Below the pieces are notes generated by a model. It did no database searches, had not been told where the DNA came from, and saw only the letters and a list, made by a program, of their open reading frames with translations. A stretch of 8,619 bases of DNA. Origin: Paracoccaceae bacterium (lineage in GTDB: Bacteria > Pseudomonadota > Alphaproteobacteria > Rhodobacterales > Rhodobacteraceae). The stretch covers positions 1-8,619 of the forward strand of contig JAPOSK010000615.1 of assembly GCA_026709725.1 (NCBI GenBank). The letters run 5' to 3'. This document shows, piece by piece, positions 1 to 8,317 of the stretch. A program made the translations under genes and the position numbers. Each line of letters starts with the position of its first letter. The first letter of the stretch is position 1.

Positions 1-109
1 CCCCGCCCGATGCGGCCCGGGCGATGACGCCATGGAGGTGATGATGAGGGAGGGGGCGGTTCACGGTCCGCACGGGGGCCCTGCGGGCGTCCATCCCTTG
101 AGGCGTCAG

Positions 110-142
110 CCCCTGCCCGGGACGGAGACGCCGTGGCAGGGG
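110..142. terminator. GC-rich hairpin downstream of the hydratase gene, possible transcript end
   Basis: CCCCTGCC (110-117) is perfectly complementary to GGCAGGGG (135-142). Inside it, ACGG (122-125) pairs with CCGT (131-134) around a 5-nt loop, leaving a 4-nt bulge on one side. It lies about 115 bp beyond the stop codon of the leftward hydratase gene. There is no T-run on either strand, so it is not a classical intrinsic terminator; it could stabilise a 3' end or be structural noise. I recognise no gene in the rest of 1-257. A short plus-strand frame closing at 39-41 could be the tail of a gene entering from the left, but that cannot be shown. Confidence 0.3.
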
Positions 143-257
143 ATGCGGACCCTCGGGGGCGTGCGCCGGCGATCAGGATGGGGGAGAGGATCGGGATGCA
201 GGGGGATGGTGCGGGGTTGGGTGTGTTGCGTTGACAGGGGCCGGTCCGGGCGCGGAG

Positions 258-1292
258 TCATCTGGGCATCAGGCACCAGTAATCAAGATCCAGCAGGAGA
301 TTTGCATCATCATAGGGATCGATGCCATCATCACCGGTCCTGCCGAGCCGGGTCCTGAGGCGAAGGGCACCGGCGCCCGGCGTCGGATGGTCGGCATGAT
401 CAATGACTTCGGTACGTGCCGTTACGGTCTCACCAGCGAAAGCGGGATTGACATGGGTGCCCGAATTGATGGCAAGGATTATCTGGGCATTGGCAAGGCC
501 ATTGCAGGTGAAAGCCCGTGCCAGTGAAATCATGTGCCCGCCATAGATCAGTCGCTGCCGGTCCGGGCGGGCATTGATGTCAAAATGAACCCTTGCCGTG
601 TTGTGATAGATGCGCGTGGCCAGCATGTGTTCAGTGTCGGTGAGGGTGGTGCAGTCGACATGATCGATCATCTCGCCGACAGTATAATCGCCAACCCGAT
701 AGGTCTCGCCGGTGGCGCCGGTGTCAAAAACACGAAAGTCCAGGCCCCGGGGCACCGGAAGATCCTCGGCGGGAACCGCCGGCAGAGTGGCAGGAACAAC
801 GGTCTCACAGGGTGGTTCTTTTTCATTGCGTTTGCGGATCATGACCCAGCGCTTGTAGGTCAGGACCGGGGTCTCCGACTGGTCAAGGCCAGTTGTTTCG
901 ACCCAGATTATGCCCGTCCTGCCATTGGAATTTTCCTTGATGCCGATGACCTTCGAGTGTGCGTGCAACGTATCGCCATAATTGACAGGCTTGAGAAATC
1001 GTGCCTCGGCATAACCGAGATTGGCAATGGCATTGAGCGAGAGATCCCCGACAGTCTTGCCGAACACGATGTGAAAAACCAGCAGATCATGGACCGGGCT
1101 TGCGTTCAACCCGCATGATCGTGCAAACGGGTCAGATGTGTAGAGAGGATGCCTGTCGCCATAAATGCAGTTGTAGACGGCAAGATCGCCCCGGGTGACA
1201 GTTCTGGGCACGGCATGGCTGAGGATCTGGCCCACAGCGAAATCCTCCAGGAAATACCCACGACCGGCCTTGCCCGCGACTTCCCTTGTCAT
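258..1292 (-). CDS. mch: Mesaconyl-CoA hydratase (double hotdog, MaoC-like)
   Basis: This 344-residue protein is predicted to hydrate mesaconyl-CoA reversibly to beta-methylmalyl-CoA, a cytoplasmic step of the ethylmalonyl-CoA pathway. Two hotdog-fold halves are visible. The first, about residues 13-155, contains a MaoC-like YGDRHPLYTSDPFA segment (44-57), the DLLVFH and FGKTV motifs and an ANLGYAEARFL stretch. The second, roughly residues 195-344, contains NTARVHF, LIYGGHMISLARA and NGLANAQIILAIN and ends in LLLDLDYWCLMPR. Length and these blocks match the Rhodobacter-type mesaconyl-CoA hydratase (about 343 residues) as I remember it, rather than a single-domain enoyl-CoA hydratase. The start at 1292 is supported by a GGAG Shine-Dalgarno (complement of 1300-1303) 7 nt upstream. 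The lyase using its product diverges from the same intergenic region, which supports the specific assignment. An unspecified MaoC dehydratase is the main alternative. Confidence 0.9.
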   Translation of the reverse strand: MTREVAGKAGRGYFLEDFAVGQILSHAVPRTVTRGDLAVYNCIYGDRHPLYTSDPFARSCGLNASPVHDLLVFHIVFGKTVGDLSLNAIANLGYAEARFLKPVNYGDTLHAHSKVIGIKENSNGRTGIIWVETTGLDQSETPVLTYKRWVMIRKRNEKEPPCETVVPATLPAVPAEDLPVPRGLDFRVFDTGATGETYRVGDYTVGEMIDHVDCTTLTDTEHMLATRIYHNTARVHFDINARPDRQRLIYGGHMISLARAFTCNGLANAQIILAINSGTHVNPAFAGETVTARTEVIDHADHPTPGAGALRLRTRLGRTGDDGIDPYDDANLLLDLDYWCLMPR

Positions 1293-1720
1293 GCCAAAAC
1301 TCCGCCCTGCAAATCAGTGCACTGCAATACCGATGACAGGAGTCAATGCCAATCCTCTGAACACATCATATATTCGAGTGCACCCGTCGGTTGTGATCGA
1401 ATGGATAGGGTTGCGACTCGCATACCTTTCAGATGGCCTGCCCACACCTTTGCACGATAACGGGTTTGCGGCCCTGCCTCCCGCAGAAAAAGTGATTCAC
1501 TCGTGGGCGGTGCCGCCGCCCTGATCGCAGTCGCTGGGCCTGATGACCACCGCTGGCCCGTGCCGCAACCGGCTGTTGACAAAATCGCTGCCGCAAGACA
1601 GGGGACCCGGATGGAAAAGCACCGGATTCCCGCAATCCGCGGCTGATCCCTCTCCCGGGCGATGTGGAAAGATGCACGAGGAGCGTGACTGGCGGGTGGC
1701 TTACAGGAGGAAGGCAGGCA
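1293..1720. promoter_or_regulatory. Divergent promoter region of the hydratase and lyase genes, with CCGCAA repeats
   Basis: This 428-bp region must hold both divergent promoters. The hexamer CCGCAA occurs at 1563-1568, 1591-1596 and 1630-1635. Its complement TTGCGG is at 1466-1471, facing a near-match CCGCAG at 1481-1486. Two of the copies lie in the longer repeat TGCCGCAA (1561-1568 and 1589-1596), 28 bp apart. A consensus-like TTGACA lies at 1576-1581 between them, without a convincing -10 box at normal spacing. Near the hydratase start there is a 10-bp palindrome, CAGTGCACTG (1315-1324), and its core AGTGCAC recurs at 1377-1383. These are plausible operator half-sites for a shared regulator, but neither the regulator nor the transcription starts can be named from sequence. 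Confidence 0.45.
1705..1710 (+). promoter_or_regulatory. Ribosome binding site AGGAGG of the lyase gene
   Basis: A full AGGAGG lies 10 nt before the ATG at 1721. It decides the lyase start: the longer in-frame opening at 1664 would add 19 residues through the intergenic region and would place this site inside the coding sequence. Confidence 0.85.
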
Positions 1721-2680
1721 ATGAGTTTTACGGAGATCCCTGAAGTGCCGATGCGGCGGAACCGGAGTGAACTGGCGGTGCCCGGCAGCCAGACGCGTTT
1801 TTTCGAGAAGGCGATCTCATCCGAGACCGATGTGATCTTCCTTGATCTTGAGGACGCGGTGGCACCGGACGAGAAACCCCGGGCGCGCCGGAATGTCATT
1901 GAGGCCCTGAATGATCTTGACTGGTCGGGAAAGACGGTCTCGGTCCGGATCAATGGTCTGGATACACCGTTCATGTATCGTGATGTTGTCGATGTGGTCG
2001 AGCAGGCCGGCCAGTTTCTTGATCTCATCATGATTCCGAAGGTCGGGTGCGCGAGTGATGTCTACGCTCTCGATGTGCTTGTCAGCCAGATCCAGAACGC
2101 CAGGGGCCAGAGCAATCGAATCGGTTTCGAGCTGATCATTGAATCGGCGCTGGGCGTCCGGAATGCGGATTCCATCGCTGCGGCGTCAAAGCGCAATGAA
2201 AGCCTGCATTTCGGGGTGGCCGATTATGCTGCCTCGGTGCAGGCAAGGACCACCAATATCGGTGGACCCGCTCCGGGTTATGTGGTGCTCACGGATCCCG
2301 ATGATGCCGGATCGCGTGATATGCACTGGGGTGATATCTGGCATTATCCACTGACGCGCATGGTCGTGGCGGCCCGGGCCGCCGGTCTGCGGCCCATCGA
2401 TGGCCCCTTTGGCGATTTCTCGGACCCTGAAGGCTACATGGCTGCGGCACGGCGCGCGGCGGCACTGGGCTGTGAGGGCAAATGGGCAATCCATCCGAGC
2501 CAGATCGGGCTGGCGAACACCGCCATGGGCCCTTCCGAGGATGAGCTGGATCAGGCCAGACGCATCCTGACAGCGATGGAGGAGGCAGAGCAGGCCGGCA
2601 TGGGAGCGGCAACGCTGGACGGCAAACTCATCGATTATGCCTCCATCCGGCAGGCCAAAGCCATCGTTGCACGAAGTTGA
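1721..2680 (+). CDS. mcl1: L-malyl-CoA / beta-methylmalyl-CoA lyase (HpcH/HpaI-CitE family)
   Basis: This 319-residue cytoplasmic enzyme is predicted to cleave beta-methylmalyl-CoA reversibly to glyoxylate and propionyl-CoA, and to interconvert malyl-CoA with glyoxylate and acetyl-CoA. It has the CitE-like TIM-barrel signatures: LAVPGSQTRFFEKA (18-31), DVIFLDLEDAVAPDEK (37-52), SVRINGLDT with the acyl-CoA/substrate arginine R76, MIPKVG (104-109), FELIIES with metal-ligand E141, and FGVADYAAS with metal-ligand D168. The segments DGPFGDFSD and GKWAIHPSQI close the active site. Length and these blocks match Rhodobacter Mcl1 (about 318 residues) as I remember it. It diverges from the hydratase that makes its substrate. 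Alternatives are the serine-cycle malyl-CoA lyase or the paralogous Mcl2-type malyl-CoA thioesterase; the full Mcl1-like length and motif set favour the lyase. A 26-nt palindromic hairpin follows the stop codon. Confidence 0.92.
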   Translation: MSFTEIPEVPMRRNRSELAVPGSQTRFFEKAISSETDVIFLDLEDAVAPDEKPRARRNVIEALNDLDWSGKTVSVRINGLDTPFMYRDVVDVVEQAGQFLDLIMIPKVGCASDVYALDVLVSQIQNARGQSNRIGFELIIESALGVRNADSIAAASKRNESLHFGVADYAASVQARTTNIGGPAPGYVVLTDPDDAGSRDMHWGDIWHYPLTRMVVAARAAGLRPIDGPFGDFSDPEGYMAAARRAAALGCEGKWAIHPSQIGLANTAMGPSEDELDQARRILTAMEEAEQAGMGAATLDGKLIDYASIRQAKAIVARS

Positions 2681-2700
2681 TCCCCCAATCAGGTAAAATG

Positions 2701-2726
2701 GGCGGAGTATGAATTCATGCTCCGCC
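2701..2726. terminator. 26-nt near-perfect palindrome, probable intrinsic terminator
   Basis: GGCGGAG (2701-2707) pairs with CTCCGCC (2720-2726), and the middle ATGAATTCAT (2709-2718) is itself palindromic. Only the T2708/G2719 pair is a wobble, giving a stem of up to 11 bp with a 4-nt loop. It begins 20 bp after the lyase stop codon, so it probably ends lyase transcripts. The T-run needed for classical termination is on the other strand: AAAA at 2695-2698 reads as TTTT just after the hairpin for leftward transcripts. It may therefore be bidirectional, or may serve a minus-strand transcript from the gene-poor region to the right. Confidence 0.65.
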
Positions 2727-2916
2727 GAACATTCTGAGTCTATGCCACGGATTCGACTACAACGTAGCGATCACCGAGTGCGGAAATCCAGCTTTTTGAT
2801 CAGAACTGGCGCGACACATGTGCAGTCCCCACTAACACGCCCGACTCATGATAACGGTTAGAGCTTTCTGCCGGATAAGGCCTGGTAAATCCAAATGGAG
2901 AATTCTTCAGAAATGT

Positions 2917-2936
2917 CAATGGCAGTACTGCCATTG
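2917..2936. repeat. Perfect 20-bp palindrome
   Basis: CAATGGCAGT (2917-2926) is followed immediately by its exact reverse complement, so the site is fully symmetric with no spacer. In DNA it could be an operator for a dimeric regulator; in RNA it would fold into a hairpin on either strand. It is not next to any recognised promoter and lies about 240 bp beyond the lyase stop codon. It also falls inside a short minus-strand frame (2858-2986), so it need not be regulatory. Confidence 0.5.
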
Positions 2937-3786
2937 GCCGAACATGGCTTGATGAGCAGATCAGCGGCAATGTCCGCCAGGGTCATATCAGGACGCTGTT
3001 GTACTGTTGACTGAACGGGGCCTCCTCAAGTTCCGTGCCTCGCCTGTGATGACCTGAAAATTGGTGAGGGCGCATCCCAAAATCCGCATCATTGATCGTG
3101 CCGTTCTCCCCCTCAACATGTCAACCTCTCCCCGGAATGGAGATACGCCGACCGGAGCCTGAATCCTCTATGGCAGTGTCTTTGCGATCCGGGATTGGAG
3201 AACAGAAAAATGCAGATTGTCATGATCAGCATGGAATCGGGTCCCGTTGACAATCTCCTTGATCCATCCCGACTCCAATGCCAACCCAGATCCAGCATGC
3301 GCCCGGAAGGGCGGCCTGCCCAGGGCAGGAACCCATCCATGAATCGGGGCAGAACCCTTCCGCGCCGACCGCATGGGGGCAGGGATCGCGTGCCCCTGTC
3401 CCGGCAGGCCGGGGTGATTGCGGGGCGGTGGGTGTCAACGGGCCCAAACCAACCGCCTTCCTTCATAACTCTGTCCCCGACGGAAGCACTTCCGGAGGGT
3501 TTCCACGCAATACGGCGACATGAAAGTTGGGGAACTCAGCAGGGCAGGCCCTGACTGCAAACCGGCTAGGCGATGGTCCGGTCGACCTCAAGCCCGTCCG
3601 TGTAGGTGACTCCCCGGCAGAAATCCTGTTCTGGACCGTGTGCCGGTTCACGGGGTCCTTGCGGCACTGCCAGGAGAGTGAAAAAACGACAAGGGATCTC
3701 CGTACAGGCATCACCCCGAGGGGCAGAACACGCTTGTTGCGCCCGATGTCAATCCGGTGCACAAGACTGTCTGATGCGTGTTCCGG

Positions 3787-3837
3787 TGGCATTCGGGCTC
3801 CAGGATCCCTATACTGGAACGGTATTCCCAACTGGAG
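3787..3837 (+). promoter_or_regulatory. Candidate promoter and RBS of the ATPase-ankyrin gene
   Basis: TATACT at 3810-3815 is one base from the TATAAT consensus; the matching -35 position 17 bp upstream (3787-3792) reads TGGCAT, a weak match. Transcription would start near 3822, leaving a leader of about 23 nt that contains GGAG at 3834-3837, 7 nt before the ATG at 3845. This tidy arrangement supports 3845 as the translation start rather than the TTG at 3527, which would put promoter and RBS inside the coding region. Confidence 0.4.
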
Positions 3838-3844
3838 ATGGGCC

Positions 3845-5713
3845 ATGTTCATGTCTCATGCACTGGGTCAATTCATCCGACGTGGCGAAAAGACACTCCC
3901 GCCGGTCTTTGCCGGGCGGAAGGCGATCATGAATGACATCCTTGCCATTGCCCGCGAATCGTGGATGATCGCTGATCATCACCTCCCCGGTGCCACCCGC
4001 ATCCTCCAGGGAGCTCCCGGGGCAGGCAAGAGTTCGATCCTTGCCAAGATTGCAGGCGTGTCAGCCAGCGGTCAACCGGGGACGGGTCCGGCACCGCGGG
4101 TTCTTGCTCTCAACTCTGCCGACATCACCTGCCCAGCTGACATCCTCATCCCGCTTGCCCGGCTCGTGAATCCAGACGCGGCACCGGCATTCCTTGCCGA
4201 CTATTGCCAGACCCGCGGGGTCGAGGGTGGTGTTCGCGTCCTTGGCACGGGTGCCAGTGGTTATGTCGCAACCACCCATGCCCACAGAGAGCCCGAGCCC
4301 ACCCTGAGAGCCTTTCGGGACTGGGCGGATGGTCTTGATGTCGGCACTGGCATCACGGGTCCGATCATTATTGCCATCGATGAATCGCAGCGCTTCAGTG
4401 AGGACCCCACCACACCGCTGGCCAAGCTGCTGCAAGGTATTCATGATGGCTGCAACCTTCCCCTGACCCTCGTCATGGCCGGATTGTGCGACACCGCTGA
4501 TAAAGCCCAGAGCATGGGTCTCACGCGCGGGTTGACGGTTCACCCGGTCGGCTCTCTGGCCGCTGAGGATGTCGCCTCCCTCATGACCGGGTTCTGTCAC
4601 CATTTCGGTATGGACCCAAGAGGTCATGAGGAACATCTTGAGCAGTTGGCCGCACCCTGTGAGGGCTGGCCTCGCCACCTGCATTTTGCCCTTGCAGCCC
4701 TCGCCACCGATGCCCTGGCGATGGATGGTGATCTCGCCCGCCTCAACTGCATCAACTGGTCCTGCATCCAGGCGGCTGCAATGGCCAGTCGCACCCGCTA
4801 CTACCAGGCCCAGCAGTCTCCGGCGATGGAGGAGTCCGCATCCCTTGTCGCTGCCGTTTTGCATGCTCTGAAGCCGGGCTGTCGCCGATTCGATGTCGTC
4901 AACTCCATCATGGCGCATGAGGGGGTGCATCCCGGACGGCAGTGGTGCCTTCCGGCGGACATGAATGCGGATATGATGACCGACCATCTTGTCCATCAGG
5001 GCGCCCTGCAGACGATGCCCGACGGTACCATGACCTGCCCGATCCCCTCATTCCGGACCTGGCTCGTCGCAGCGGGCCGGATTGCAGATCCTGAGATGGT
5101 GCACGCAGTGACGCGTGTTGGTGATTGTTCTGCACTCCGGGACCTGCTTGCAGGTGGCGCCGATCCCAATGCCACGAACGCGCAGGGCGCCACACCGTTG
5201 CACCTTGCCGCCCACAATGGACAGGCAGTCATCATCCCGCTTCTCCAGACAGCCGGGGCGGACCTTGAGGCTCGTGACGGTGATGGCATGACCCCGCTGC
5301 ATGTGGCTGCCCTGCAGGCCCACCCGGCAACCGTGCAATCTCTCATTGATGCCGGTGCGGACATGAAGGCCATGACAGCCGACGGTTGGACCGCGCTTCA
5401 TGCTGCCACCAGGATGGGATCGGCTGCCACTGTCACCGTGCTTCTTGCATCCGGGGACGCGGTCAACTCCCGGGGAGCCGATGGGACAACTCCCCTCCAT
5501 TGGGCTGTCCAGCGCACTGACACCGAGGCCGCTCTCCTGATCCATGCCCTCCTTGATTACGGTGCCGATCCCCTGGCCGGGGACACAAAAGGCCGTCCGC
5601 CCCGCGCTCTGGCAGGAGAGAACCCTTCTCTGGTCGATACACCGCCGCTTGCCCGACTCGAGCGGGCCGCCGTGTCAGCACCAAAGGACAACAGCCCTTC
5701 CCCGGCTTTGTGA
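3845..5713 (+). CDS. AAA/ORC-like P-loop ATPase fused to five ankyrin repeats, function unknown
   Basis: The predicted product has 622 residues. Residues about 1-290 form a P-loop ATPase: Walker A GAPGAGKSS (56-64), Walker B IIIAIDES (174-181, with D179 and E180), a sensor-1-like LTLVMAGLC (207-215), and a sensor-2-like GWPRHLH (274-280, R277). This order resembles Orc1/Cdc6, TniB and STAND-related ATPases. Residues about 384-408, including the CPIPSF motif, look like a winged-helix segment. Five ankyrin repeats follow at 419-448, 449-481, 482-514, 515-547 and 548-583, most with the canonical TPLH or TALH motif; a Ser/Pro-rich tail closes the protein. I see no signal peptide or membrane segment, so it is probably cytoplasmic. 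The ankyrins likely bind a protein partner, and the ATPase would switch conformation. Roles in regulation, defence or host interaction are all possible and none is shown. The coding strand is C-rich, unlike the neighbouring plus-strand genes, which suggests separate origin. No partner gene adjoins it. Confidence 0.85.
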   Translation: MFMSHALGQFIRRGEKTLPPVFAGRKAIMNDILAIARESWMIADHHLPGATRILQGAPGAGKSSILAKIAGVSASGQPGTGPAPRVLALNSADITCPADILIPLARLVNPDAAPAFLADYCQTRGVEGGVRVLGTGASGYVATTHAHREPEPTLRAFRDWADGLDVGTGITGPIIIAIDESQRFSEDPTTPLAKLLQGIHDGCNLPLTLVMAGLCDTADKAQSMGLTRGLTVHPVGSLAAEDVASLMTGFCHHFGMDPRGHEEHLEQLAAPCEGWPRHLHFALAALATDALAMDGDLARLNCINWSCIQAAAMASRTRYYQAQQSPAMEESASLVAAVLHALKPGCRRFDVVNSIMAHEGVHPGRQWCLPADMNADMMTDHLVHQGALQTMPDGTMTCPIPSFRTWLVAAGRIADPEMVHAVTRVGDCSALRDLLAGGADPNATNAQGATPLHLAAHNGQAVIIPLLQTAGADLEARDGDGMTPLHVAALQAHPATVQSLIDAGADMKAMTADGWTALHAATRMGSAATVTVLLASGDAVNSRGADGTTPLHWAVQRTDTEAALLIHALLDYGADPLAGDTKGRPPRALAGENPSLVDTPPLARLERAAVSAPKDNSPSPAL

Positions 5714-5826
5714 GCGGGCTCCGCCCTCACTTGGGCTTGGCTCCAGTGCGCCACCCGGACCGGAAGTGGGGCTGAAGTCAAACTGCGGGAAATCCGTTGT
5801 GAAACCGGACATTTTGGCCAATCCTT

Positions 5827-7010
<1,184 letters not shown>

Positions 7011-7071
7011 TCATGGCGAAGAGATCGAGCAGGTCGGGTCCGAGGACTTGTTCTGGCGGGGCCGCTGATCA

Positions 7072-8271
7072 ATGAACATTCACGAGTATCAGGCCAAGGA
7101 ACTTCTCCGCCAGATTGGGCTGCCGGTTGCGGATGGCCGGGTGGTGCTTCGCGCTGAGGATGCCAGAACGGCAGCAGCCGAACTTGATGGACCGGTCTGG
7201 GTTGTCAAGGCCCAGATTCATGCCGGTGGTCGCGGCAAGGGGACCTTCATCGAGGCGGATGCCGGGAGCGGGGGCGGTGTCAGAATTGCCCGCTCAGCCG
7301 AAGGTGCCCGCGTTGAGGCTGTGAGCATGCTTGGTCGGACCCTGGTAACCCATCAGACCGGGCCGTCCGGCAAGCAGGTCAACCGGATTTACATTGAAGA
7401 TGGCGCAGAGATTGAACGCGAGCTCTATCTGGCGATGTTGCTGGACCGGGCATCATCACGGCTTTCGATCGTCTGTTCGACCGAGGGGGGTATGGATATC
7501 GAAGAGGTCGCCCGGAGCCGGCCCGGGGAGATCACGACAGTGCGTATTGATCCCCTGCACGGGATTCAGGCCTTTCACGGTCGCAAGGTTGCAGCGGCGC
7601 TGCAACTTGGCGGCGGACAGATTCGCCAGTGCATCAAACTGGTTACCGGCCTCTATACCCTCTTCCTCGACAAGGATTGCGAGCTGCTGGAGATCAACCC
7701 GCTGATCGTTACAGGGTCAGGTGACCTGCAGTGTCTGGATTGTAAAATGAGCATTGATTCCAATGCCCTCTATCGGCACCCTGACCTGATGGCACTGCGC
7801 GATGAGTCCGAGGAGGATCCCAAGGAACTCGAGGCTTCAAAATACGATCTGAACTACATCGCGCTGGATGGAGAGATCGGCTGCATGGTCAACGGCGCCG
7901 GGCTGGCGATGGCCACAATGGACATCATCAAACTCTACGGGGCATCACCGGCAAACTTTCTTGATGTGGGTGGTGGTGCAAGCAGGGAGAAAGTGGTGGA
8001 GGCGTTCAAGATCATCACCTCTGATCCGAGTGTCAGGGGAATCCTGGTCAATATCTTCGGCGGGATCATGCGGTGTGACATTATCGCCGGCGGAATTGTG
8101 GAGGCGGTCCGGGATGTCGGTTTGACCGTACCGCTCGTTGTCCGCCTTGAAGGGACCAATGTTGAGGAGGGCAAGGAGATCATCCGCTCAAGCGGTCTGA
8201 ATGTTATTGCCGCTGACGATCTCGGTGATGCCGCCACCAAGGTTGTCACCGCCATCGGTTCAGGGTCGTAA
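7072..8271 (+). CDS. sucC: Succinate-CoA ligase (ADP-forming), beta subunit
   Basis: This 399-residue subunit, with SucD, converts succinyl-CoA, ADP and phosphate to succinate, ATP and CoA. It starts with the family hallmark [12 protein letters not shown]. The ATP-grasp domain shows [12 protein letters not shown] (46-57), with nucleotide-binding K46 and the GRGK loop, then [12 protein letters not shown] (136-147) and the metal ligands N209 in LEINPL and D223 in CLDCKM. The C-terminal ligase domain has [23 protein letters not shown], the [11 protein letters not shown] loop and [10 protein letters not shown] (G330-M333). About ten residues after the GRGK loop are extra compared with E. coli SucC, which I recall as usual in Alphaproteobacteria. 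The Shine-Dalgarno is weak (GGCGGGG, 7055-7061). Malate-CoA ligase MtkA, used by serine-cycle methylotrophs, was considered: the [21 protein letters not shown] and [15 protein letters not shown] regions read as SucC. sucD follows 46 bp downstream. Confidence 0.95.
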   Translation: MNIHEYQAKELLRQIGLPVADGRVVLRAEDARTAAAELDGPVWVVKAQIHAGGRGKGTFIEADAGSGGGVRIARSAEGARVEAVSMLGRTLVTHQTGPSGKQVNRIYIEDGAEIERELYLAMLLDRASSRLSIVCSTEGGMDIEEVARSRPGEITTVRIDPLHGIQAFHGRKVAAALQLGGGQIRQCIKLVTGLYTLFLDKDCELLEINPLIVTGSGDLQCLDCKMSIDSNALYRHPDLMALRDESEEDPKELEASKYDLNYIALDGEIGCMVNGAGLAMATMDIIKLYGASPANFLDVGGGASREKVVEAFKIITSDPSVRGILVNIFGGIMRCDIIAGGIVEAVRDVGLTVPLVVRLEGTNVEEGKEIIRSSGLNVIAADDLGDAATKVVTAIGSGS

Positions 8272-8317
8272 CAGATATGCGAAAGCATCAAACCGGCAGG
8301 GGACAGGAGCAGGGCGC

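Larger units (their letters stand above)
2681..3844. other. Gene-poor region between the lyase and ATPase-ankyrin genes
   Basis: I find no convincing gene in these 1,164 bases. Open frames exist on both strands, but their products are rich in Arg, Pro, Cys and Ser and show no family. Bases about 2727-3000 look less GC-rich than the genes. What it does hold: the terminator-like palindrome at 2701-2726; a perfect 20-bp palindrome at 2917-2936; short minus-strand frames between 2740 and 2986; a GATTGTC/GACAATC inverted repeat (3215-3221 with 3249-3255); several GC-rich hairpins (3315-3329, 3400-3413, 3540-3553); a hairpin at 3424-3457 (GGCGGT/ACCGCC plus GGT/ACC) followed by TTCCTTC; and two mutually exclusive stems at 3633-3667. 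It could contain a decayed gene or an untranslated RNA; neither is proven. Confidence 0.5.

Noticed and set aside
32..358. 108-codon plus-strand frame at the left edge
   Set aside because: Gly/Arg-rich product with no motif, overlapping the end of the hydratase gene on the opposite strand.
534..1118. 194-codon plus-strand frame opposite the hydratase gene
   Set aside because: Entirely antisense to a gene with clear family motifs; its product shows no recognisable domain and no credible ribosome site was noted.
1429..2031. 200-codon minus-strand frame overlapping the intergenic region and the lyase 5' end
   Set aside because: Ser/Arg-rich product with no family resemblance, running antisense to conserved lyase motifs.
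3210..3554. Plus-strand frame beginning at an ATG preceded by GGAG
   Set aside because: The ribosome site is fair (9-nt spacing), but the product becomes Arg/Pro/Gly-rich with no domain, and several competing frames are open over the same DNA.
3527..3844. N-terminal extension of the ATPase-ankyrin protein from a TTG at 3527
   Set aside because: The 106 extra residues are Arg/Cys-rich and unlike a folded domain. A good RBS and -10 box directly precede the ATG at 3845.
3113..3852. Minus-strand frames at 3113-3466 and 3463-3852
   Set aside because: Low-complexity Arg/Pro/Cys-rich products without recognisable motifs; the second would begin inside the ATPase-ankyrin gene.
4061..4996. 311-codon minus-strand frame inside the ATPase-ankyrin gene
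   Set aside because: Long but antisense to a protein with intact Walker motifs; typical of a GC-rich shadow frame.
5048..5545. 165-codon minus-strand frame opposite the ankyrin repeats
   Set aside because: Its openness follows from the repeated codons of the ankyrin array on the other strand; the product has no recognisable domain.
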